DNA from: Dendrobium chrysotoxum
Lineage: Eukaryota > Streptophyta > Magnoliopsida > Asparagales > Orchidaceae
Length of the DNA stretch: 64,000 nt
Assembly: GCA_019925795.1 (NCBI GenBank)
Contig: CM034308.1
Coordinates: 930,001-994,000, forward strand
Direction of reading: 5' to 3'
The notes beneath the pieces are model-generated. The model had not been told where the DNA came from and did no database searches. It worked only from the letters and a program-made list of their open reading frames with translations. Position numbers and translations under genes: made by a program. Positions within the stretch are counted from its first letter, which is position 1; each line of letters opens with the position of its first letter. Below, in pieces: positions 11,741 to 23,000 of the stretch.

Positions 11741-13595
11741 AGTGTGGCTGGTTTGAGTATTTTCTTTTTTTTATTTTCATATATAACTGTGTGGGATGAT
11801 TAATTTTGATTGTTTAGGATAACCCTGCAGGAGAGTCTAGATTTTTCTTTTGTAATTCTGATGTAATGTATTCATTGTATCGAGTTGTGAAAGTTTGTAA
11901 AATGGGGCATTTTATGAAAGATTAGGGATCCAAAGGGAAAAGAAAGTCCCCTCACAGGGAATTTCTTTTCATTTGGATATCCTACTGGCGGTGTACTACG
12001 AGAAGACTAAGAGAAGGCGATCCACAGAAGGACCAGAAGATGAAGATGAAGACTAAAAATGCCTCATTTTAAAACTTGCGTCGTTCTATAGGATTAGAAT
12101 CCAGGTTGTTGTCGGTGGAGCCTGGCCACCACTACTTTTCTGTACTCTGGGATGTATATTGTATGGCACTTGCCATGGACTTTGGACACTCTCTTTTGTG
12201 ATTTCTGATGTGATGATTTACTTACTTGTTTGCGCAGTAGAAATGGCATGATTTTCATAGGATTTCTTTCTTGCATGTGTATGTGCCTGATTCGCTAGGC
12301 TCTTTAGAGATAAAATTCTTCTACTCATAATTAAAGTTAAAATTTTAAGAATTAAATAACATAGAAAGATAACGATTTAGGGAATAGCCGGAATCGTCCG
12401 GGGTCGCATGCATATCAATGCATCTTCCTTTCCTTGTTTAGACACTTCCCCGCCCGAGGGTAGAGTTCAGATAATCCGACCTATGAGGATGAGGTTCTGA
12501 ACCTGGGGAAGCCTAGTCTTTCTAAAAAAATTTATTTTTATAAGCCTTTTTAAAATCTCATGCATTCCTGATTTGGGTATTTAATCAGCACGCATTGCAT
12601 TAGTAACTAATTAAAATTAAGATTTAATTGCATTAGTCTTAGGAGCATAGTGCCATACATAAGTTCGGGGTCACTTAGGAGATCTCTCTAGATGTCGACC
12701 TCAAATTCTAAAAACTCAGCCATCCACCCATCTTTCATAAAGACCGGATAGCATGGATTTTATACGATTAGGTGGTTTAGCTGGCTTTCCTTTTCAGGCA
12801 GGATATAAGTCCAGGATGTATTAGTTAGGACACGGGCCTTAGTGTTGTATGGAACACTGAGCCCACCTTAGATTTAGGATTCAAGGCTACTACATTGGGT
12901 GTCTCGTAGTATGCCTCATCGGTGGGTAAGCTCCTCCTCCTTCTGGGGCTATAAACCCTACCTATCCGCGTCACATGGATGACGCCGCTTCTATCTTTCT
13001 CTCACGCATGCGATATGAAGTGATTTCTTTTTCTCCAGTTTCCTTCAGTTTGGCCGGCCGAGTGCTTATGTGATCCGTGCATGTTGAAGTAACCGAGTTG
13101 AGCCTATCTTTTCCCCTTGATTAGGAAGATCTTAGAAGTTTGCCTATGTGCCAAATCCATTTGAGAGAATAATGTAGTATCCTTAATCGAGAGTTTTCTT
13201 AGGCTAAGGTCTAAGATGTGATTAACCACGGGGGCTTGCGCCCGTGGGAGACCGATCCCCACATCAAATAAACCCCACCCGAGCTAATGTATCGAGTGGG
13301 GGAAATCTCGTGACTTTTGGGTTATGCATACTGTTATCCATCGAAGTATGTGGGCGAAAGCCTCTATCCTCCATGGCTAATCATATGTATAATCCTATCT
13401 GCCCTCCCATTGGTCTATTTGTGTAGAATGCGAAGGTCTACGATCATTTTGTCCTACGGGATAGTGTGGCCGTACCCTTCACATTCTGTTCCCCACAAGT
13501 AGAATCCTTTCGGAGACCCACAACAAGCAGCAGTAAAAAAATTACATAATCACATAAACACCAAACCTGTACCGAGTATAAGTACCGAGTATAAC
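11741..13595. other. Unassigned non-coding DNA before the 73-bp repeat
   Basis: No gene is supported. GC-richer islands near 12390-12510 and 12890-13080 look like pieces of a retroelement leader or LTR, but no terminal signals, primer site or domain could be read. Open frames in this region are short and not protein-like. Confidence 0.3.
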
Positions 13596-13890
13596 TGTAA
13601 CAATACCGAATATGACTGTACCAGGTATAACTGTACAATACCAAGAAACTCTGGCAGTATCGGTACAATGCTACAATACCGAGTATAACTGTACCGGGTA
13701 TAACTGTACAATACCGAGAAACTCTGACAGTCTCGGTACAATGCTACAATACCGAGTATAACTGTACCGGGTATAACTGTACAATACCGAGAAACTCTGG
13801 CAGTCTCGGTACATTGCTACAATACCGAGTATTACAATACCGGGTAGCACCACCTAGTTGCAATACCGAGTAACTATACCGAGTTAATCT
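13596..13890. repeat. 73-bp tandem repeat, about four copies
   Basis: Copies start at 13596, 13669, 13742 and 13815, exactly 73 bp apart. The middle two are nearly identical; the first and last are diverged. Each contains several short inverted pieces built on the word taccgag and its complement ctcggta, so every unit can fold on itself. Decayed words of the same kind continue to about 13985. Minus-strand open frames of 60-74 codons here are a by-product of the repeat. Confidence 0.85.
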
Positions 13891-14148
13891 GCGGGTACCG
13901 GTCAGTGAAACAATATCGAGAAACTCTGGCAGTCTCGGTACACTGATCGGTACTAGAGAATAAGCTCGGTACAGATCAGTAGGATCGCAAAAACTTGTCG
14001 GTATTACAGATGACTTGGTAAATAAAACCTGCTATTGATCGATACCGACGAATAGCGGTAATCTATTGCCAAAACCATCAAAATATAAGTTGTTAAAGCA
14101 CAAAGAAGGAGGTGCAAACATACTTATTGTATGTAAAAAAAAGCTTAC

Positions 14149-14262
14149 CGATATTAATTCAGAAAAATCAACCCTACATCGGTTCTTCTTGGAACCTTCA
14201 GCCGCATTTAACGTTTCTTCAATCTCCTCGAACCCTTCGATGTCATCCAAGGAGAATTCCAT
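14149..14262 (-). CDS. Possible first coding exon of an unidentified gene
   Basis: On the minus strand an ATG at 14262 opens 38 codons, beginning MEFSLDDIEGFEEIEETLNA. They end in phase 0 at a good splice donor (GTAAGC at 14148-14143). The peptide is acidic, then basic (SKKNRCRVD), and resembles no family I know. The frame also stays open upstream of the ATG to about 14421, and ACGTGTC words and a strong palindrome lie about 150-220 bp upstream. No downstream exon was found; the 73-bp repeat and retroelement-like DNA follow on that side. It may be a real gene start, a gene fragment captured by a transposon, or chance. Confidence 0.3.
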
Positions 14263-14410
14263 TTTTCGTCTCTTCGTCTGTAATTCTTTCTCAGCGTTCT
14301 TTTGAACCCTAAATACTGTATAACGTCTACTAAATAGCCCGCCAAAAGTTATTAACCCTAAAGATAATGGCGCGTAATTCTTTTTTTCTCCGGGTCGGGT
14401 CGTCGGGCCG

Positions 14411-14486
14411 CTACGTGTCACGGCGCTTTCGTGCCGCTACGTGTCACGAACACAGAGGCGTCCGGACGTAGCTCTACGTCCGGACG
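14411..14486. promoter_or_regulatory. Paired ACGTGTC words and a 13-bp-arm palindrome
   Basis: CTACGTGTCAC occurs twice (14411 and 14438). This matches the ABRE/G-box-type core ACGTGTC known from plant promoters. Directly beside it, cgtccggacgtag (14459-14471) and its exact reverse complement (14474-14486) form a palindrome with a 2-nt loop. The block is GC- and CpG-rich in AT-rich surroundings. It lies between a possible minus-strand exon and the plus-strand PSP gene, but could also be a transposon end. Function is inferred only. Confidence 0.35.
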
Positions 14487-14505
14487 ACGTACCCAATAAT
14501 TTTTC

Positions 14506-15340
14506 GTTGTTAAGGGTTAAATCCTGAAATGAGGACCACAGATGTCACAAGCCTCAAAATGTTGTTAAGGGTTAAATCCTGAAAAAATATTTGTTATGAT
14601 ATATATGTGCTAAATTCAATTAAATCCTAATAAATTACTTGATTTCTTATTTTAGTATTTAGGGATTTTATACAATTACAAATTTTTATTATATTTATTT
14701 AATTTGTTAAAGTTAATTAGATTAATTAAATCATAATAAATATGAAATAACATCCTGAAGAATTATTAATTAGTAATATATTAAGCTAATTAAATATAAT
14801 AATTTTATTTAGTTGAATTAAAACATAAATAAAATTAATTTGCTTTAGTTTATATTTTTAAGTAATCAATATTTATTAAAAATCAAGAAGATGATTTGCA
14901 TACATACCCCATAATTTTTATATATTTATATATTTAAAATTTTAACTTTTTATATTTATTTATAACATTTAATTATTCAAATCAGATAAAAATATGTACA
15001 AATATACATTTTATTTTTTAAAAAAATTAATATTAATAATGCTTTTATGCCACATAAGAATTTAAGTATTATATAAATAATAGATAAAAGTGCCTTTTGA
15101 CCGAAAAAAAAAGTATTATATAAATAAATAAATATAAATATTAAAATACAAATTTATAATGACTCTATGATATTATTTAAAGTTTTATTTGAGATAAAGT
15201 TTTTTGTTTTTTAAAATAAATTTTTAATATAAAAATTAAAATTAAAAAAATTATACTAAAAATTATTTTTAAAAAATAATTAAAAAAAAATTCACAAACG
15301 AAGCCTAAATCCCTCCGAGTTTAATTATTTAGTTAAAACA
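14506..15340. other. 55-bp duplication, then AT-rich DNA upstream of PSP
   Basis: The word gttgttaagggttaaatcctgaaa occurs at 14506 and again at 14561, a 55-bp spacing. From about 14600 to 15300 the DNA is strongly AT-rich with A and T runs and no gene. This is the distal promoter side of PSP. No specific element could be assigned. Confidence 0.4.
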
Positions 15341-15844
15341 GCTGACCTCTCTCTGTCTCCAGTCACCTAAGACGTGGGCGAGGAGACGGGAAAATTGTCA
15401 CTCGATTTTTTAGAATTTCTCTTGTCCAGATCCCTCTTTCCATCACAAAGGTATGCTCGGATCTTATATTTGGATCATTCTCTCTCAATTGAATATTCAT
15501 GATATTCTTTCAGTTTTGTTTTTTTTTTTTCAGATTGCTTAGTATGTTACCTCGTCTTCAGATCGTTTTCAATTCATGTAGTTATTTTTGCTTTTGATCT
15601 GTCATTGATTTAAGGAATAAGAGCATAATTAGCTAATTCATGGAAGAGGCCGCAGGTTATCATTTGAGATTACACAAGAAAAATGATAGATTGATGTCTA
15701 TGTTAGAAACATTTGTCTCCAGTTCCAAACAAAATATTGTTTATTATTTTTCTTGAATGAAACAATTTTGACAGTTCAAAAATTTATTATAAAAATCATG
15801 TGCGCCAAAGCTGAATCTGATTTGATTGCAGGTAGCCGCAGTTG
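15341..15844 (+). promoter_or_regulatory. PSP 5' leader with a 5'-UTR intron
   Basis: A pyrimidine patch (ctctctctgtctcc, about 15347-15360) precedes a leader exon that I end at 15450, where aaag/gtatgc is a good donor. A T-rich tract and gcag acceptor place the second leader piece at 15832-15844, just before the PSP ATG. A leader intron (15451-15831) fits the sequence, but the transcription start is not visible. The end positions are inferred from splice signals only. Confidence 0.5.
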
Positions 15845-17005
15845 ATGGCTAGGGTTTTTAGTTTATCTATACATCCTACTCGTTTTTCCAGAGATCTCCG
15901 TGCCTTGCAAGTCCCTCAATTGTTCCTTAAGAATTTACCAGAAAATTTCTTCAGGCTCTCTTATGAAGCAAGAAGATCCTATATACCTGTCACCATAATG
16001 GCAACCACACTACAACCTCAGTGCTCCAAGTCTGCAAGCCACTTCTTTAGCACTAAACCTTCTAATGGTAATTTGTAGGAATGATTTTTTGCATTTAGGT
16101 TTTTTAAGTTGAAAAACCAAAATTAAATGCTTTTTCTTGTTTCTTATTTCTTTGTTACCATGCCCTTGTTTGTGGTAGAGGTGCTGGAGATCTGGCGAAA
16201 TGCTGATGCGGTTTGTTTTGATGTTGATAGTACTGTTTGCTTGCACGAGGGAATCGATGAACTTGCTGATTTTTGTGGTGCTGGGAAAGCTGTTTCGGAG
16301 TGGACTAACAAGTTAAACCCCTCCTCATTGTCTTTTGCTGTGAAGAATTGAATTCAGATGTTTTGATTGCTCTACTATGGTCTTCTTTAGGGCAATGAGT
16401 GGATCTGTTCCTTTTGAGGAGGCTCTTGCAGCCAGACTATCTTTATTTAGCCCTTCTCTTTTGCAACTCCAGGATTTTCTCGATAAAAGACCTCCTCGGT
16501 ATTGATGCTTATCTCCTGTTTTGGCATTACGATATAAATGTTTGCTTTTATTTTTCAAGAATGGAATGTCTTTCAATAAATGTCCACAAAGATTTTAGTC
16601 TTAACTCCTTTTATGCTATTCCTGGTTTATTGGATGTTGATATGGATCATATAGTCTATGCTCCCATTACAGCATTCAAAGATGGGATAAACATGAAATA
16701 CTTTATCCTGGCTATCGAAATTTTAAATGCATGATATTACCATCTATTTTACACTCTACGTATGCCAGTCCTTTGCATGCATAAGATAAATGAATGTTTC
16801 TATGGAAAATAAGCATATATGTGCCACTCCTACACACTCAAGGTTTGAAGATATGTTTCAAATCATCTTTCTACAGTTCTGAGATGCACTAATAGTCACT
16901 CTAATCTGCAGGTTATCGCCTGGCATTGCTGAATTGATCAACAAGCTGAAAGCTTCAAACACCGATGTTTATTTGATATCTGGAGGTTTTCGTCAAATGA
17001 TCAAA
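15845..17005 (+). CDS. PSP: PSP exons 1-4 block
   Basis: This compact block codes for residues 1-186: the transit peptide, the DVDST nucleophile motif, the cap region and the LISGG motif. Its three introns are short (111, 79 and 413 bp). Several frames read through these introns and look like separate small genes, but splicing explains them. Exon 4 ends in phase 0 at aaa/gtacac, after which the 19.7-kb intron begins. Confidence 0.93.
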
Positions 17006-20000
17006 GTACACTGCTCAACTCTCATATTGATCGTTCTATAGGCATCTATCTTAATTGCTACTTGCACCATGACATGGAGACATATTGTCACAGGGACTAC
17101 ATAGACTCGTGTTATTGACTAGAGGATTCTATGTTGGGGTGTAAGTGAGCTAAGGCGGATCAAGAGCAGGCTCGAGCTCGACTCATTAATGAGCTCAAGA
17201 GTCGAGCTTATCAATTTAAAGGTTTGATGTTGTTGTTGAGTCGAGCTTATCAAGTTATGTATTTGAGCTCGAGCCTATACTCAAGCTCGTATATTAAACG
17301 AGCTCAACTTGACTTAGCTTGTAAACTCGTTGAGCTGTTTGATTAACTTAAATATATTTAAAATTTAATTTAAATTATCATTATATAATATATTTTAACC
17401 TTTTTAAATTAATGTTATATTACAAATAAAAATTCTTAAAAAAATTAAAATTCTAATTTAAAACTAAAAAATTGTGCTCAACAATCGAGTCAAGCTCGAG
17501 CTTTCCAAACAAGCTCGAGCAATCAAGTCGAACTCGAGCTCAATAAGAAATAAACACACTTAGCTCGATTCAGCGGTTTCTCGAGTCGTGTACAACCCTA
17601 ATTCTTTGTAATGTTGTTGAGTTTATGATTTGGAGTTGAAATAATGTGGTCCCTTATTGGGGTTTATTTTGTTTGGCTTCTATTTTCTATTTAGAATTTA
17701 TCTCATGCTGAGTTTACTCTGCTCCTAGTCCTCCAATAGGACCACAATGTTGTTTATGTTGAGACAAGCTCTGAATTTAGCAAAAAAATCCATAATAGCT
17801 CTAGAATTATGAAGATAATGACAATAAGCTGGCCTAGCTTGTTGAATCTTGGTTAATTTTGGTAACTACTTAATTCAGTGAGGAGTATTTCTTCTCTTAA
17901 ATGTGTAAGGTATGACATCAAGAAGGCACACACTTTTGCAATATAGAAGAACGTGTTCATGAAACCTATGGAAGGAATAAATCTTCAAGGATTATCTTTT
18001 TTTCCCTTATTGTTTCCGGTTTTTTGTAAATATGCCACACGAAGCTCTTTTAATGTCAATTTGAATCATGTACTTCAAGATGACCCACAAATACTCAAGT
18101 CCTCATTTAATTTTAGAAGCTTGTATATATATATATTTTAATTTTTCTTGTCATTTTACAAGTTTAGCCACATTAGATGTGTGACAAAACTAGAAAAAAA
18201 AAGTTTTGCAATGATATTATTTGAAGATAAGATAGTTGAAAATAAATTTAGGTAATTTGGACATTGATCAGAAGATCAGTCAGCCCAATGATGTGGGGAC
18301 GAACCTAGGTCACATGAAAGTTGAGTAGGGCACTTTCTAGGGAATCTATGATGTTGTCTAAAGGTTCTAGAGCTGGGAGCATTGATGCCCTAGGGGAATT
18401 GGGATTGAGAAGCAGCTCAGGAAGGGGTTTTGGGAAAAGCCTAAGAGCTATGTGTTGAGCATCGAGATAGAACCAAGAGTCTAAAAGGTTCCCCATAAAT
18501 GAGTTAGTTTCACACCCAAGAAGCTGGTTTCCTCACAATAATGATAACAATCAAATAGCTCCGTTATATGCATTTGCTTGTCCAATAGTGACCGCCATGC
18601 CTTATATCTTGCATTTAGAATCATGATTTCTTGTACAACATAGATTGTGTGCCATATCGCATTAAATGTAGCGCACACCTTGACCAACCTTCTCTATTGG
18701 TAAAATGGAGGTTAGATAAGGGATGGGAGAGTCTTCTTCTAATTCTCTAAGGAGAGTGATTGTTGTGTCGTGTATCTTAGGGCTTGGAGAGAGCGTGGAA
18801 TTAGAGAGTTAGAGGAAAAGAAGAGATTCAAGGGAGAGCTTCTCCATCTTTCTTTTATATTGCTTTCTTTTCTTCATTAATGAAACTATAATTTTATGTT
18901 CCACACTGAATCTATATTACACCCTTCACTCCATTTGTCCTTAACATAGGATATTAAAGTTAAATCCAAGTTTGAAGAGAGCACCACTCGTAGTGCATAG
19001 TTTAATGAATAGTGGCTATAAGAATATGAGGGAACTATTCTTGTTCCTAAACGAAACCTCAAGAAGATAGAGGGAAGCCTATATGTCAACCAATCAAAAA
19101 GAATCCTCCAAGGACTTGGTGAATCAATTCACAATTCTTCGACAAGAAATGACTTTGATGATGTAGATATTGAGCTAGCATATTTCAGTGTAAAATTTGG
19201 AACTATATCAAATAGTCAGGAAATATCATTCCTAGCGGAAGATCTCGCCTTCATAATTGTGAAAAAAAAAAAAAACCTATGAAAGGATTGGTAGGAAAAA
19301 AAAAAGATGATTTAGAAGAAGATAATCTTGAGGCTTCTTTCAGTAGGAGACATCAACCATTCAAGATTGATGTAAAGATTAACATCCTTACCTTTAGTGA
19401 AGTGATTGATGCGAAGAAGCTGGATTCCTGGGTAGATCACCTAGAGACTTACTTCAATCTCTATGGGTATTCTTCACATGAGAATATCTTGTTTGTATGG
19501 CTGAAGATCACCAGCCACGCTTTGACTTGGTAGAACACTTGTGTGAGATATGAGTAGTAAGATATCATTTGGAGTCAATTCAATAAACTGCTTTGCTAAG
19601 AATATTGCCTCTTGATGAAGACCAAAGATGGAGGAAGTGGCGCGGGTTGCACCAACAACAAGAGCAGAATGTATAAGATCTTGTCACAAAGTTCAAGAGA
19701 CAAGCCTTGATGCTTGGTGCATTATTAAAAATGTGTCGTAGCACAAAGTTTATGATAGAGTTGCATCAAAGCATATCCAATGAGTTCCTTATCTTCTATG
19801 CCGGAGACCTTAGCCAATCTAGCATATTTGTTATCATGACTAATAAAAAAGAACAAGAATAAGAATGGCATGTTTCCTATTGAGCAGAAGAGAAAGGAAA
19901 GAAAGGTTCATGAGAAGAAGTGGAACTACGTGGGATGGACTACATCAATCTTTTTTCTTCGTTTTGTTTTTGTTAAGAGCATATTTTTATTTAAATCTAA

Positions 20001-23000
20001 TAAAAAAAAGGTCATTTTTAATATTTTCTAAACAATTCTTTTTAGGTTTACTTCTATCTTTCTTAACATAGGTCAAATCTAATAGATCTACTCTTCTAAT
20101 CGGGTCAAGCATTACACAAAATTACGGTGAAGGATCAATACCCACTCTCGAGAATATATGATTTGTTGGACCAACTGAATCATGCCTTAGTCTTCGCCAT
20201 ACTGAATTTGAAGTCGGGCTATAATCAGTAATATGTGGAAGATCGCACATCAAATCAAAAGATTGCTTGAATTGATGGTGATTCCATTCAGCATTTGCAA
20301 TATTTGACAATATTTTATGTGCCTGATGATCTATATTATGAGTTCTTTTATGAATGATTTTGAGATAGTCTATGTGGATATCATCCTCACATATTGTTGG
20401 ACGTGGGAGGAGGAACTTAGACATGTGGAGAAGATGTTTGGCACCCTAAAATAACACCAACTTTTCTTAACTCGAGGAAGAGAGACTTAGGGGAGGGAAA
20501 ACTACCTGCTTGAGCTATAAAGTTGGTGGTGAGGAGATAAAAACAGATCCCAAGAAGATTAAAATTATATAGGATTGACCTTGACCGTGAAATGTAGATT
20601 GATGATCTTGGTACTCACTGCCGCTCTGTATGCATTGACAAAAGCCAACCAGAAGATTGTCTGGGAGAAGAAATATGAGGACGATTCTCGTGAAGTGGAA
20701 GAAAAAAGTGAGGCACCCATATTAGCCTTGTCTAACAATTATAAATTCTTTGAAAGTCCAAATATGCACTTGGCGCAATTCTAATGCGAGGACTTGTGGT
20801 ATGCTCCTCGAAGTTGCTACAGGGTGCTCAGAAGAATTACGTGACTTATAATAAGCATTTACTCGCAGTTTATTAAATAATGAAGCACTGTTGATCATAG
20901 TTGCTCGAAAAGGAAATTGTGGTTCTCACAAACCTCAAGCCACTTCAATACCTTTACATGAAATTCAGACATCAATAAGCCTAACACTTGAACTGGATTA
21001 CTTACCTTCAACAGTTCAACCTTGACATCAGATACAAGAAGGAATGTAGAACAAAATGATAAATATGCTTTCTCGTTTTCCATTGATCTTATCAGCAGTA
21101 ATGCAACTGCAACCAACTTGAAGTTGGATGATGACTCTTCTAGTTTTGGAGGGCGTCTGAGAAGGACAAATTGTTCAAGAGGGTTTGTTCTACTTGTTGA
21201 ACTAACTCTATCTTCCAAAGGATGGTGATCGGGTGAAGTGTTTCCAAAAAGTGTACACCTTTAAAATGATCAGGCATTTTGGGGTGATTAGGATGCTATA
21301 AAAGCTATAAAGATATGTCTGTTGAATGAGAATGCACTTGGATATGGCCAACTTCCTAAAAGAATGCATACTTTGTTGCATCTTAAAGCCCTCAAATATG
21401 AGACAAGGATAATACACAACCCTGTCTGTGCTGAATAGGCCATGACTTCTTGGAAGAACAACCATTGACTTGTAGCGGTCATAAGTTTATTTTTGTTATG
21501 GTGGATTGGTTTTCAAAGATGATTATCCTCATCATGTGCAAGTCGAACATCATGGAAGAAGCGACACATCTCTTCTTCAATAATGTTTGGATGCATTTTA
21601 GTTTGCCATGGTCAATTATTTCAAAAAGAGACTTTGATGAGGACATCAGTCAGAGATTTCAACACGTGTACCATCGACGAGGACGACGATCGACGGCCAC
21701 GATTCAGAGTTTTTACCTTTGATGTATTGCACATTATATGTATTTTTATTTTATGTTTCCTAGTTTATCCTTCATGGGTATTGAGTCTCTTTGTAGCCCC
21801 GAGGGCATTAGTGTCTTTTTCTTTTCTCTAGTTTTGAGACCTATATATTGGTCCCTATGCTTGTATTGTTTTTCTTAATGAATGATATATGAAATTCCCG
21901 ATTTTCTTTACTTGATCTCTAAGTGAGTTATTGAGAGGAGAAGCCCGTGGAGGGTGAAGCAATACCCGTCAATCTTTGGAGGATTCCGAGGTTCGTGGTT
22001 CTTCGATCTTTTCCTTTTTCCCTACACTTTCCTCTCCTCTAATTCCCTCACCCGCCGGCCTCCCCTCCTCCCCACCCTCGCCGTGCCTCCCTAAACCGAA
22101 CCCCCACCGGCCGGCCTCCAACCAACCACCCACCGCCCTTCTCCTCCCCCCACCACCAAACCCTTTCATCCCTCCTAGCCGCCGGCTCCTCCCCCCCCCC
22201 CCCCCCCCCCCCCCCCCAATTGCCCATTTGAATTTTAAAATTCAAATATCTTGTGGCCTTTATTCTCTTTCCTAAAATAGAATTTTGCAATTAGAAAAGT
22301 TTCCTAATGAGAATTCAATTGATTAATTGGATTTTCAAATTCTTTCCTATTGCTTAAAACTAAAATAGGAAACCTTCTAATTTAATTAAATCTGAAATCA
22401 AATAAGATTTAATTAAAATCTCTATTAATTTCCTTGGGCCCCACTTGCTTAACATAAATCCCCTCTTCCCTCTCTACATGGCCGCCCCCCCCCCTTCCCC
22501 TTTAATTTTCTCTCTCCAATTCCCTCCCAATTGCAATTAATGCTCCCCTAATCCCCTCCTAAAATCAGCCGCCCCTAGCCCTTAGTGGATTAATTTGAAA
22601 TTCAAATTAATTACCTCCCTCCCCTTAAGCAAATCTGAATTAATTTCAGATTTCCAAATTTCCCCCTAACCCTAGCCAATCCTAGCCGCCACCCCCCCTT
22701 CTTTTCCCCTTCCCCACGACCACCTTCTCCTTCCCCAAATAGCCGCCCCTCTCTTTCTCCCTATCTCTCCAATTATCCTCTCAATTTTGCGATGAATGGT
22801 GGATCCCGAATGGGACTACAGATTCATGCTTGACGATCAAGATCAAATCAACATCCTCCAATCTCCTTTCTTTGACGTGGGATTCGACTTCGACGAGACT
22901 ATTGAAGATTACCTAGACCGCATCCAAGGCACCTTAGTAGACGTGATCGATGAACAACGATCCAAGGGATATTAGACCATCACCGGCCGACCATCTTGCT

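Noticed and set aside
13550..13853. Tyr-rich minus-strand repeats suggestive of a repeat protein, or a CRISPR-like array
   Set aside because: The 73-bp units are contiguous with no unique spacers and are self-complementary. This is a plant tandem repeat, not a CRISPR array, and no start or domain supports a protein.
14032..14421. 129-codon minus-strand frame as a full gene
   Set aside because: Only the part from the ATG at 14262 to the splice donor at 14149 looks coding. The rest is upstream leader-like or intron read-through.
16127..16734. Separate small genes in the PSP 5' region
   Set aside because: These frames combine PSP exons 2 and 3 with intron read-through. Splice sites and homology explain the coding parts.
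21976..22290. Proline-rich plus-strand and glycine-rich minus-strand frames in the chromovirus LTR (also 28846-29149)
   Set aside because: They arise from the poly-C and C-rich LTR sequence, and occur in both LTR copies with different frames and lengths.
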